64,000 nucleotides of DNA from Aureibaculum sp. 2308TA14-22 (GTDB lineage Bacteria; Bacteroidota; Bacteroidia; Flavobacteriales; Flavobacteriaceae): positions 701,001 to 765,000 of the forward strand of contig NZ_JBEWXT010000001.1 of assembly GCF_040538665.1 (NCBI RefSeq), read 5' to 3'. Under the pieces are notes generated by a model. The model worked only from the letters and a program-made list of their open reading frames with translations, was not told the DNA's origin and searched no databases. This document shows positions 49,920 through 58,478 of the stretch, one piece after another (the first letter of the stretch is position 1; each line of letters starts with the position of its first letter). The translations under genes were made by a program, and so were the position numbers.

Positions 49920-52454
49920 ATGAAAAATATATTTTTCTTTTGCTTACTTTTTCTAATTACACTTACTACATTTTCTCAATTAAAATCACCTGCCGAATTT
50001 TTGGGCTATGAACTTGGTGACCGTTTTACCAGACATCACCAAGTGGTAGATTATTTTAAACATATTGCCAAGGAAAATGAAAATGTAAAATTGATAAAGT
50101 ATGGCGAAACTTATGAGAATCGCACATTACAATTAGCATTTATTACAGCACCTAAGAATTTCTCTAAATTAGAAAATTTACGTACCAATCATTTAAAATC
50201 CATTGGTATCTTAAATGGAGAAGCCAATTCAGAAATATCTATTGTTTGGTTGAGCTATAATGTACACGGGAACGAATCAGTAAGTACAGAAGCAGCTATG
50301 AAAACCCTATACGCTTTGGTAGATTCTAACAACACTGAAACTAAAAAATGGTTAGAAAATACCATTGTAATTATTGACCCTTGTATCAATCCCGATGGGC
50401 GAGATCGTTATGTTAATTGGTACAACCAATATCAAAACAAACCCTATAATATTAATCCCGATTCTAAAGAACATCATGAGCCTTGGCCAGGTGGTAGAGC
50501 TAATCATTACCTGTTCGATTTAAATAGAGATTGGGCTTGGGCAACACAAACAGAAACCCAATCACGTTTAGAAGAATACAACAAATGGATGCCACATGTC
50601 CATGTAGATTTTCACGAACAGGGAGTTAATAGTCCATATTATTTTGCTCCAGCAGCAGAACCTTACCACGAAATAATAACTGACTTTCAACGTGAGTTTC
50701 AAGTAGTCATTGGTAAAAACCACGCCAAGTATTTCGATAAAAATAGCTGGTTATATTTTACTAAAGAAAGATTTGATTTGTTATACCCTAGCTATGGAGA
50801 TACCTACCCTATGTATAATGGAGCTATTGGTATGACTTATGAACAAGGCGGTAGCGGAAGAGCAGGTTTGGGAATTAAAACCGCCGATGACGATGTGCTA
50901 ACGCTCAAGGATAGAATTGCACACCACTACACCACGGGTTTGTCAACTATTGAAATGGCATCTGATCATGCGGATAAATTGCAACAAGAATTTATTGCAT
51001 ACTTTAATAGGGCTACAAATAATCCAAAAGGGAAATATAAAAGTTATGTAATTAGTGGTAGTAATGGAAAAGACAAGTTAAATAGCCTTAAAAAGTTGCT
51101 AGAAAAGCATCAAATTAAATACGGAATGCCAACTTCCAATGCCTCTGTAAAGGCTTTTGACTATGAAAGTAATACAACAAAATCAATGCGATTTTCTTCA
51201 AAGGATATGGTTATTAATACGAATCAGCCAAAGTCAAATTTCATAAATGCATTGTTTGAACCTCAAACCAAAATTGTTGATTCGTTAACCTATGATATTA
51301 CTGCGTGGTCCATACCTTATAGTAGAGGTTTAAAAGCGTATGCTTTAGCTAACGCTCTAGCATCAGAATCAATGCCTGCAGATGCGGTTGGAGCAGACCC
51401 AGTAGGCGTTGAAAAGCCATATGCGTATTTGGCAAAATGGAACAGTACTGACGATGCTACCTTTTTAGGCTATTTATTACAAAACAAAGTTAAGGTTCGA
51501 TTTTCAGAATCTGCTTTTACCATTGAGGGTAATAATTATAAAGCTGGGACTTTGGTTATTACAAGAAGAGGTAATGAAAAGCTGGGCGAAAAATTTGATG
51601 CAATTATCCGAAAAGCCACACAAAAATTTGATAGAAAAGTTACCGGAGTAGCTACGGGGTTTGTAACCAAAGGTAAAGATTTTGGCTCAAGTGCCGTCCG
51701 TTACCTAAAAGCTCCTAAAATTGCGGTACTTTCTGGTGATGGAGTTTCTTCACTCGGCTTTGGAGAAATTTGGCACTTTTTTGAGCAACAAATTCATTAC
51801 CCGATAACTGTTTTGGATACGGAATATTTCAATAGGGTAAATTTAGACAAATATAATGTTTTGGTGCTGCCAAGTGGCTGGTACGATAGCTTGCTCAATA
51901 AGGATAAATTAAAGGAAATAAAAAAATGGGTCCAAAACGGAGGAAGGTTAATTGTCATAGACAGAGCCCTTAGTGTTTTTGCCGATAGCGAGGCCTTTGA
52001 CTTATCAAATTATAAAGATGATGATGAAAAGTCTGAAAAACAAAAAGAGAAGAAAGCACAAAAACAAAAATTAGAACTTGAGGCTTACGATCAATTGGAG
52101 CGTAAATCATTATCCAATCTAATAACCGGAAGTATTTTTAAAGCTACGATGGATAATACACACCCTCTAGGTTTTGGGTATGGAAAAAATTACAATACTT
52201 TACGTTTAAGTAGCAATAGGTATGCCTACTTGAAAAATGGAAGCAACGTGAGTGTAATTAAAAGTAAAAACGATTTAGTAAGCGGGTTTGCAGGGGCAAA
52301 TGCCCTAAACGATATTGAAAAATCATTAGTTTTTGGTGTTGAAAGAAAGGGTAGAGGAGCAGTAATTTATTTAGCAGATAACCCATTGTTCAGAAGCTTT
52401 TGGGAAAACGGAAAGTTAGTGTTCTGCAATGCCGTTTTTATGGTAGGTCAATAA
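49920..52454 (+). CDS. M14 family zinc carboxypeptidase with C-terminal GATase-like domain
   Basis: 844 residues. Signal peptide (FFFCLLFLITLTTFSQ), then an M14 peptidase domain: HGNE zinc motif in YNVHGNESVSTEAAM, DPCINPDGRDRYVNW, the third zinc His in HVDFHEQG, and the catalytic Glu in GMTYEQGGS. The C-terminal half (about 600-680) contains a class I glutamine-amidotransferase-like flavodoxin fold (KIAVLSGDGVSSLGFGEIWHFFEQQ, YNVLVLPSGWYDSLL, GGRLIVID). A charged Lys/Glu patch follows. Secreted or periplasmic peptidase of unknown substrate; the GATase-like domain may be structural. Confidence 0.88.
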   Translation: MKNIFFFCLLFLITLTTFSQLKSPAEFLGYELGDRFTRHHQVVDYFKHIAKENENVKLIKYGETYENRTLQLAFITAPKNFSKLENLRTNHLKSIGILNGEANSEISIVWLSYNVHGNESVSTEAAMKTLYALVDSNNTETKKWLENTIVIIDPCINPDGRDRYVNWYNQYQNKPYNINPDSKEHHEPWPGGRANHYLFDLNRDWAWATQTETQSRLEEYNKWMPHVHVDFHEQGVNSPYYFAPAAEPYHEIITDFQREFQVVIGKNHAKYFDKNSWLYFTKERFDLLYPSYGDTYPMYNGAIGMTYEQGGSGRAGLGIKTADDDVLTLKDRIAHHYTTGLSTIEMASDHADKLQQEFIAYFNRATNNPKGKYKSYVISGSNGKDKLNSLKKLLEKHQIKYGMPTSNASVKAFDYESNTTKSMRFSSKDMVINTNQPKSNFINALFEPQTKIVDSLTYDITAWSIPYSRGLKAYALANALASESMPADAVGADPVGVEKPYAYLAKWNSTDDATFLGYLLQNKVKVRFSESAFTIEGNNYKAGTLVITRRGNEKLGEKFDAIIRKATQKFDRKVTGVATGFVTKGKDFGSSAVRYLKAPKIAVLSGDGVSSLGFGEIWHFFEQQIHYPITVLDTEYFNRVNLDKYNVLVLPSGWYDSLLNKDKLKEIKKWVQNGGRLIVIDRALSVFADSEAFDLSNYKDDDEKSEKQKEKKAQKQKLELEAYDQLERKSLSNLITGSIFKATMDNTHPLGFGYGKNYNTLRLSSNRYAYLKNGSNVSVIKSKNDLVSGFAGANALNDIEKSLVFGVERKGRGAVIYLADNPLFRSFWENGKLVFCNAVFMVGQ

Positions 52455-52462
52455 CTTTGTAA

Positions 52463-52501
52463 TGTCATTCCGAACGAAATATTTAATGGAGTGAGGAATC
52501 T
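52463..52501 (+). repeat. Intergenic GTCATTC...GAATCT element, copy 2
   Basis: TGTCATTCCGAACGAAA at the start and GTGAGGAATCT at the end, matching the ends of the copy at 15365-15402. The internal part differs. Between the M14 peptidase and DUF819 genes. Confidence 0.5.
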
Positions 52502-52553
52502 GCTAAATTTGAATACTAAAAAATAACAATACAAATAGCGAATAATTAATACT

Positions 52554-53861
52554 ATGGATACATCACCTCTTTTTACCAATGACACCATTGTTTTCGGATT
52601 ACTAATGTTAGCCTTGGGCTTTATTTTTTATACATCCTCAAAAAAAGAAGGTTTTTGGAAAAAGTTTTATGGTATAGTGCCTGCTTTATTTGTGGCATAT
52701 ATGCTACCCGCTGTGTTTACCACTGCAGGTTTAATTGCCCCTGAATGGCAAACGGTCTCAGATACAGGTGAAGTCACAGAACACAGTACCAGCTTATATT
52801 ATATGTCTAGCCGTTACTTATTACCAGCAGCATTAGTACTCATGACCCTAAGTATCGATTTAAAAGCAGTATTCAATCTAGGTTGGAAAGCCTTGGTCAT
52901 GTTTTTTACCGGAACGGTCGGGATAATCATAGGTGGGCCCATTGCTATTTTATTAGTTTCTATGTTTTCGCCCGAAACTGTTGGTGGTGCTGGGCCAGAT
53001 GCTGTATGGAGAGGTTTGGCCACTTTGGCCGGAAGTTGGATTGGTGGTGGTGCCAACCAAACGGCCATGCTGGAAATTTACGGGTTTAACCAAAAATTGT
53101 ATGGCGGAATGGTCTTTGTGGATATTGTAGTGGCAAATATTTGGATGGCGATAATTTTAATAGGTATTGGTAAGTCTAAACGTATAGATAAATGGTTAAA
53201 AGCAGATACTTCGGCCATTGAGAGCCTTAAAGAAAAAGTTTCTACCTATTCCGCAGAGATTACCAGAAACCCAAGTTTGAGCGACCTTATGATTATGGCT
53301 GGGATTGCTTTTGGTGCGGTTAGTTTTGCTCATTTTTCGGGAGATTATTTGGCAGAACTCTTTACTGGTGTTGTCGGTGGTATCGAAAACCCCACAACCA
53401 AAAACGTATTTACATTTTTAGATTCCAAGTTCTTTTGGATGATAAGTATTTCAACGATTATCGCCATTGCATTATCTTATACTAAAGCTAAAAATTTCGA
53501 AGGAGCAGGTGCAAGTAAATTCGGCAGTGTATTTATCTATATTTTGGTAGCTACTATAGGTATGAAAATGGACTTGACCTTGATTTTTGACAATATGGGC
53601 TTATTGGCTATTGGGTTGGTTTGGATGACAATTCATGCGGCACTTTTAATTTTAGTAGCTAAATTGATAAAAGCACCTTATTTCTTTCTGGCTGTAGGCA
53701 GTCAGGCAAATGTTGGTGGTGCGGCATCTGCACCGATAGTGGCATCTGCTTTTCATCCTTCATTGGCAACCGTTGGGGTGTTGTTGGCCGTTTTCGGATA
53801 TGCCGTAGGTACAGTTGGAGCTATCGCTTGTACAATTTTAATGCAGATTGTTGCACAATAA
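52554..53861 (+). CDS. DUF819 family membrane protein
   Basis: 435 residues with about 11-12 transmembrane segments and the DUF819 glycine/alanine motifs GGAGPDAVWRGLATLAGSWIGGGANQTAM and GSQANVGGAASAPIVASAFHPSLATVGVLLAVFGYAVGT. Related to YjcL; thought to be a secondary transporter, possibly for a small organic solute. Substrate unknown. Confidence 0.9.
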   Translation: MDTSPLFTNDTIVFGLLMLALGFIFYTSSKKEGFWKKFYGIVPALFVAYMLPAVFTTAGLIAPEWQTVSDTGEVTEHSTSLYYMSSRYLLPAALVLMTLSIDLKAVFNLGWKALVMFFTGTVGIIIGGPIAILLVSMFSPETVGGAGPDAVWRGLATLAGSWIGGGANQTAMLEIYGFNQKLYGGMVFVDIVVANIWMAIILIGIGKSKRIDKWLKADTSAIESLKEKVSTYSAEITRNPSLSDLMIMAGIAFGAVSFAHFSGDYLAELFTGVVGGIENPTTKNVFTFLDSKFFWMISISTIIAIALSYTKAKNFEGAGASKFGSVFIYILVATIGMKMDLTLIFDNMGLLAIGLVWMTIHAALLILVAKLIKAPYFFLAVGSQANVGGAASAPIVASAFHPSLATVGVLLAVFGYAVGTVGAIACTILMQIVAQ

Positions 53862-53866
53862 AGTGA

Positions 53867-53952
53867 TTAGTGGTTAGCTTTTAGTGGTTAGTTTGTATAA
53901 CATTTTAAATTTATGTATTTCAAAAACTCTAATTACTAACCACTATCCACTA
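53867..53952 (+). repeat. TAGTGGTTAG direct and inverted repeat array
   Basis: Two direct copies TTAGTGGTTAG (53867-53877, 53881-53891) and, after about 45 bp, inverted copies CTAACCACTA (53936-53945) and TCCACTA (53946-53952). The arms can pair as a long cruciform or stem. It lies between the DUF819 and DUF4369 genes. Confidence 0.6.
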
Positions 53953-53965
53953 CAATCTATTTACA

Positions 53966-53973
53966 TATATTTG
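53966..53973 (+). promoter_or_regulatory. Probable -7 box (TATATTTG) of the DUF4369 lipoprotein gene
   Basis: Exact TAnnTTTG match 25 bp upstream of the ATG, directly after the inverted-repeat array. Confidence 0.42.
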
Positions 53974-53998
53974 CACTCGTAAAATTTATCTCAATTCA

Positions 53999-54697
53999 AT
54001 GAAAAAAATACTTACTCTAGTTCTAGTTGGTCTAGTTTTAATAGCCTGTGGAAAAGATTCTGAAAATACTATGATTGTTCAGGGTACGATAAAAGATCTT
54101 AAAAAAGGTACGCTATACTTGCAAAAACAGAACGATTCACTAATGGTAACGGTTGATTCAATTACTTTGGATGGAACAGAGATTTATACGTTATCTGCCG
54201 AGATTGAAAGTCCAGAAATGTACTATCTATCTTTAGACAAATCACCTAGTAAAGAAATTGCTTTTTTTGGTGAAAGAGGAACAATAACTATCAATACAAA
54301 ATTAGATAAATTTCAAATTTCGCCAGAAATTAACGGATTGACCAACCAAGAACTATTGGACGAATACAATGATATGAAAAGTAAATACAGCGGAAAACGT
54401 TTAGATTTGGTTAAGGCTGATTTTGAGGCGAAACGAGACAATGACACTGTTAGTATTGATTCGATTGCTAAGGCTATAAATAATTTGTTAAAAAATAGGT
54501 ACAGATATGCTATTGGTTTCGCGTTGAGAAATAAGGATAAAGAAGTTGCTCCTTTTGTTGCGTTAACCGAGTTTAGCGATGCCAACTTAATGTGGATAGA
54601 TAGTGTTAATAATAGTCTAACTCCAGAGATTAAGGATTCTAAATACGGTAAAATTTTAAACGATTTTATTATAGAGCGGAAGAAAAATAATAATTAG
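53999..54697 (+). CDS. DUF4369 domain lipoprotein
   Basis: 232 residues. Lipoprotein signal with lipobox LIACGK (Cys17). The N-terminal half is a DUF4369 domain (MIVQGTIKDLKKGTLYLQKQ, VDSITLDGTEIYTLSAEIESPEMYYLSLDK, IAFFGERGTITINTKLDKFQISPEINGL). DUF4369 usually precedes a thioredoxin domain; here the C-terminal half is helical and no CxxC thioredoxin motif is visible, so it is a stand-alone version. Membrane-anchored, function unknown. Convergent with the AIM24 gene. Confidence 0.85.
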   Translation: MKKILTLVLVGLVLIACGKDSENTMIVQGTIKDLKKGTLYLQKQNDSLMVTVDSITLDGTEIYTLSAEIESPEMYYLSLDKSPSKEIAFFGERGTITINTKLDKFQISPEINGLTNQELLDEYNDMKSKYSGKRLDLVKADFEAKRDNDTVSIDSIAKAINNLLKNRYRYAIGFALRNKDKEVAPFVALTEFSDANLMWIDSVNNSLTPEIKDSKYGKILNDFIIERKKNNN

Positions 54698-54729
54698 TAT
54701 TCAGCCCGTAGTTTTCAGTTACAAACTTT

Positions 54730-54761
54730 ACTGAAGACTGAAGACTGTCGACTGTCAACTG
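54730..54761 (+). repeat. ACTGnnn heptamer tandem repeat
   Basis: Four and a half units of a 7-bp repeat: ACTGAAG, ACTGAAG, ACTGTCG, ACTGTCA, ACTG. It occupies the gap between two convergent genes, one base before the AIM24 stop. Upstream at 54712-54720 an inverse TTCAGT occurs, so a weak stem can form. Confidence 0.6.
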
Positions 54762-54762
54762 A

Positions 54763-55563
54763 TTAGAATCTATTATCACCATCCAATAAATCACCAATAC
54801 CACCTAAAATACTACCCTCACCTTTACTTTTACCTCCCGTTCTTGGTACAGAAGCGATAATTCTGCCTGCCAACCTACTAAAAGGTAAAGACTGTACATA
54901 AACCGTACCTGGACCAGTCAAAGTAGCAAAGAATAAACCTTCGCCACCAAAAACGGTATTTCTGATACCCCCTACAAATTCAATATCGTAATTTACACCT
55001 TGTGTAAAACCAACTAAACAACCCGTATCTACTTTTAATTTTTCTCCAGCTTGCAGTTCTTTTTTAGATACTGTACCACCAGCGTGCATAAATGCCATGC
55101 CGTCACCTTCTAATTTTTGCATGATAAAACCTTCACCTCCAAATAAACCCCTACCCAGTTTCTTAGAAAATTCAATACCAACGGAAACACCTTTGGCAGC
55201 ACATAAAAAAGCATCTTTTTGACAGATAAATTTGCCATTAAAATTGGTTAAGTCAAGTGGAATAATCTTGCCAGGATAAGGCGAAGCAAAAGAAACTTTC
55301 TTTTTACCATGTTCAATATTCAAAAAAACAGTCATAAATAAACTTTCTCCCGTCAACAAACGTTTTCCAGCAGAGAATAGTTTTCCCATAAAACCTTCTG
55401 TTTGCCCAGATCCATCGCCAAAAATAGTACTCATTTTAATCCCGTTATCCATCATCATAAAACTTCCTGCTTCGGCTACAACGGCTTCTTGCGGATCAAG
55501 TTCAATTTCTACAAATTGCATTTCTTCTCCGTAAATGGTATAATCTATTTCGTGTGATGTCAT
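54763..55563 (-). CDS. TIGR00266/AIM24 family protein
   Basis: 266 residues, one AIM24 beta-rich fold: MQFVEIELDPQEAVVAEAGSFMMMDNGIKMSTIFGDGS, GRGLFGGEGFIMQKLEGDGMAFMHAGGTV, GGIRNTVFGGEGLFFATLTGPGTVYVQSLPFSRLAGRI. Family members are uncharacterised in bacteria and mitochondrial in yeast. No signal peptide. Single gene. Confidence 0.92.
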   Translation of the reverse strand: MTSHEIDYTIYGEEMQFVEIELDPQEAVVAEAGSFMMMDNGIKMSTIFGDGSGQTEGFMGKLFSAGKRLLTGESLFMTVFLNIEHGKKKVSFASPYPGKIIPLDLTNFNGKFICQKDAFLCAAKGVSVGIEFSKKLGRGLFGGEGFIMQKLEGDGMAFMHAGGTVSKKELQAGEKLKVDTGCLVGFTQGVNYDIEFVGGIRNTVFGGEGLFFATLTGPGTVYVQSLPFSRLAGRIIASVPRTGGKSKGEGSILGGIGDLLDGDNRF

Positions 55564-55672
55564 GGTATTGAGGTTTTAAATTAGAGTTATTAAAATTACT
55601 AAATTCTTTGTTAATACTTAACTATAAGTATAGTTTTGGGTAGAAATGTTACAGAAGAGAATAAAATTACTA

Positions 55673-58477
55673 TCAGAAAAACCCTCTTCTTATTAAGCCA
55701 ATTAATTTCTCTGGCTGTAGTGTAATTACAAATCTAATTTTAGAAGCGTAATCTGGCTGAGTAGGTTCAAAACCTAAACTGGATTGGATTGGAAAATAAA
55801 CTTCAAAAAAATTGTGGACAAAGTTTAATCTTATACCACTATCATACCTAAAAATGGCTTGTTCATTTTTGTTCTTATAGAAACCTGCATCGGCATAAGC
55901 TTCTATCCAACGCCAAATACTCATACTGTTATTTGTAGTAAACATCCATTGATTGGCGTAGGGATTTTCGAATACAGATTTAAAACCACCTTCTGCAATA
56001 ATAATTTGTTGGCTTAAAAAACCCGATTTTTCCGATCGACCTAAAAAACTGTAATCAAATAAATAATCTGAGGGTCTATCTAACGAAAAACTAAAGAAAT
56101 CTGTATTTGTCTTATTTGACAAGAATGTGCCTAAATAAAGCCTAAAATCATATTGTCTATTCTTATCGGTTAATTTTCTATACCTTAAATCCAATGCCAG
56201 TTTACTGAATTTATTTGCTAATTGAAAATCGATATTATAGCGTAAGTCTTCAATTATATCTGGTTTTGTGTAACCATAACGAAGGTTTAAGATACTATAA
56301 TTGTCAGATTCTAATTTTGGAACACCCTGCGGAATTTCTTTGTTTACAATAATATATCTTGCAGATAAAGCATTACCACCAACATCACGTAAACTTTTTC
56401 TTTTAAACTCTACAGATGCAAACGGAGATAGCCTAACGTAGCTTAAGTTTCTATCATAATGAAAATTACTCGCACTCATTCCAATTCTGTATCTATAAAC
56501 AGATGTTTCTTCAGGTATATGTTGATAAACAAAAGAAGCAGCACCAGTTACCTTACCGCTATTAGTACCATAAGTTGGTATTATTTTATACAACAACTTT
56601 TTCTTAAAAATTGCTTCGTTATACAGACTTGGACCTAAAATTAAACCATCGTATAAATTATAGCTTGCAAAAACATTATAAAAAACCTGATTGTAGTAAG
56701 GGTTTTCTACATCTTTAAAAAACCGGAATTGAACGGGCTTGTTAAACAGGCCTTTTAAGTTTTTCCAATTGTCTCTCAAATTTAGTTCAGGGTATAAATA
56801 CTCGTAATTTAAGGATAAACGATCATAATCTCCTTTAGGGATAGCTATGATTGATGTTGTATCAATATTGGTTAGCCATTTTCTAAATGTAATTTCTTTT
56901 TTCTTAACACCATAAAGAGCTATGGGCACGGTTATGTTTCTTCTATTTTTAATGGTTACATGAACAGAATCTTTAGTTTGTTTTACTTTTTTGATGGTAT
57001 AATCTATCTTTTTCTTAGTATTTATATAATCGCCAAAAAACCAGCTTAAATCTTTATCAGCTTTAGCGGTAATAATGTTTTTAAACAGATTGCTACTCGT
57101 TTTCTTGTTTAAACTTTTTTTATAAAACTCCTTTATGCTACCGTAAACAATACTATCGTTCAAATATTCATCTAAATATTGAAGTCCAAGACCAGCCTTG
57201 TATTTGTTAACTATTTTTCTGTTAAAATTAGATAGTGAATCTGCTTGAGTAGTTAACGCCTGATCATAATTTTTACGTGCAGCAAACTGATATACAAATG
57301 GATACTTTTCGTTAAAATTTAATTTTGCAATATTAAAAGTTCTTACACCCCATATTTTTGAAATATTACCCATAGCTTTAATTTCGGGATAATAATGTTC
57401 AACATATTTTATCATTAAAAAATTTTGTATTCCGTCAAGTATCCATGCATCTTTTCTTCGGTTTACTATAATGGTGTTTTCTAAGTATTTACGTGTAAGA
57501 GCTTTAAACATTTTAATATCCCATTCAAAAGCTCCAGAAAAGGGATTGAATATTTTTGGTAATTGGTTTAGTCCATAAATAGGATTTTTGCTATACGTTA
57601 TATTATTTACCAATAATTTTTCATGAGGATATTTGCCTAAATACTTTTCTATAAAAGCCAACTCTCTATTAACAATATCTGTTTTTAATGGATTGCTTAA
57701 AACTGTACCGTTCAAATTTGTAATTACTTTTGGAATGGTTTCAAATTCAACAAAATCATTGACTACATTAATATTAAGCTCGATATCAACTCTATCCTTA
57801 CCGGTTAAGTGATATGTTGTATGTGGTGGATTTATTGCTTTTGTATAATTTAAATCAGTGCTAAGATGAACACCTTGCGGAATAGAAATTTTTATGTCAT
57901 ACACCGAAGGCTCCATATATAAATCATCCATGTTCAAATTGCTCATGGTTTGCCAATTACCATTAAAAACAGCAGGTGTCATATACCAATACCTTAAATT
58001 ATAAGTATTATTTTCCTGTCCGTACTTTGTAAATATCGAAGATGGAACTTTTGTTATGTAAGTCAATGTAAGTCTAACCGAATCTTTAGCAATTAAGGGT
58101 TCGTTTAAAACAACTTTTATGATGTCCGGTTTATTTTTATCAATAAACCATTTGTCTGATACATAATCACTTGATATATTTTTTATAAGGGTATTTCCTC
58201 TTAATTCAGATTTAGCAAAATATAGGCTTTTATCATAATCTTCAATTAACCGTTTAGACAAAGGTGTACGTCTATTCTTATAAGCGGCAGCCCAGTTGTG
58301 AAAATATAACGTATCTAAACTAACGTTTGATGTATTATGGTAAATTATCTCTTGTTGAATTTTTAACTCCTTGTTTAGATAATCAAGTTCGGCATCAATA
58401 GTTATCTTATTGCTTTGAGCATGGCAAATTAGGGCTGAAAAACAGCATATAGCGATAATGTATCTTGAAATCCTCAA
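55673..58477 (-). CDS. M1-like pseudopeptidase with C-terminal barrel-like region
   Basis: 934 residues with a signal peptide (ISRYIIAICCFSALICHA). Residues about 25-520 resemble an M1 aminopeptidase-like gluzincin: the N-terminal beta domain is present, but at the HExxH position (about 325-329) the sequence reads KALTR, and the glutamate segment is WILDGIQNF (about 345-353). All zinc ligands are therefore missing. The C-terminal 350 residues (YNQVFYNVFASYNLYDGLILGP, YRIGMSASNFHYDRNLSYVRLSPF, FFEVYFPIQSSLGFEP, ending RGFF) look like an outer-membrane barrel. A surface or assembly role seems more likely than catalysis. Runs directly into the nuclease gene transcript. Confidence 0.8.
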   Translation of the reverse strand: MRISRYIIAICCFSALICHAQSNKITIDAELDYLNKELKIQQEIIYHNTSNVSLDTLYFHNWAAAYKNRRTPLSKRLIEDYDKSLYFAKSELRGNTLIKNISSDYVSDKWFIDKNKPDIIKVVLNEPLIAKDSVRLTLTYITKVPSSIFTKYGQENNTYNLRYWYMTPAVFNGNWQTMSNLNMDDLYMEPSVYDIKISIPQGVHLSTDLNYTKAINPPHTTYHLTGKDRVDIELNINVVNDFVEFETIPKVITNLNGTVLSNPLKTDIVNRELAFIEKYLGKYPHEKLLVNNITYSKNPIYGLNQLPKIFNPFSGAFEWDIKMFKALTRKYLENTIIVNRRKDAWILDGIQNFLMIKYVEHYYPEIKAMGNISKIWGVRTFNIAKLNFNEKYPFVYQFAARKNYDQALTTQADSLSNFNRKIVNKYKAGLGLQYLDEYLNDSIVYGSIKEFYKKSLNKKTSSNLFKNIITAKADKDLSWFFGDYINTKKKIDYTIKKVKQTKDSVHVTIKNRRNITVPIALYGVKKKEITFRKWLTNIDTTSIIAIPKGDYDRLSLNYEYLYPELNLRDNWKNLKGLFNKPVQFRFFKDVENPYYNQVFYNVFASYNLYDGLILGPSLYNEAIFKKKLLYKIIPTYGTNSGKVTGAASFVYQHIPEETSVYRYRIGMSASNFHYDRNLSYVRLSPFASVEFKRKSLRDVGGNALSARYIIVNKEIPQGVPKLESDNYSILNLRYGYTKPDIIEDLRYNIDFQLANKFSKLALDLRYRKLTDKNRQYDFRLYLGTFLSNKTNTDFFSFSLDRPSDYLFDYSFLGRSEKSGFLSQQIIIAEGGFKSVFENPYANQWMFTTNNSMSIWRWIEAYADAGFYKNKNEQAIFRYDSGIRLNFVHNFFEVYFPIQSSLGFEPTQPDYASKIRFVITLQPEKLIGLIRRGFF

Positions 58478-58478
58478 T

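Noticed and set aside
52883..53068. Trp/Cys-rich small frame and its antisense partner
   Set aside because: Both lie within the glycine-rich DUF819 gene and are frame shadows.
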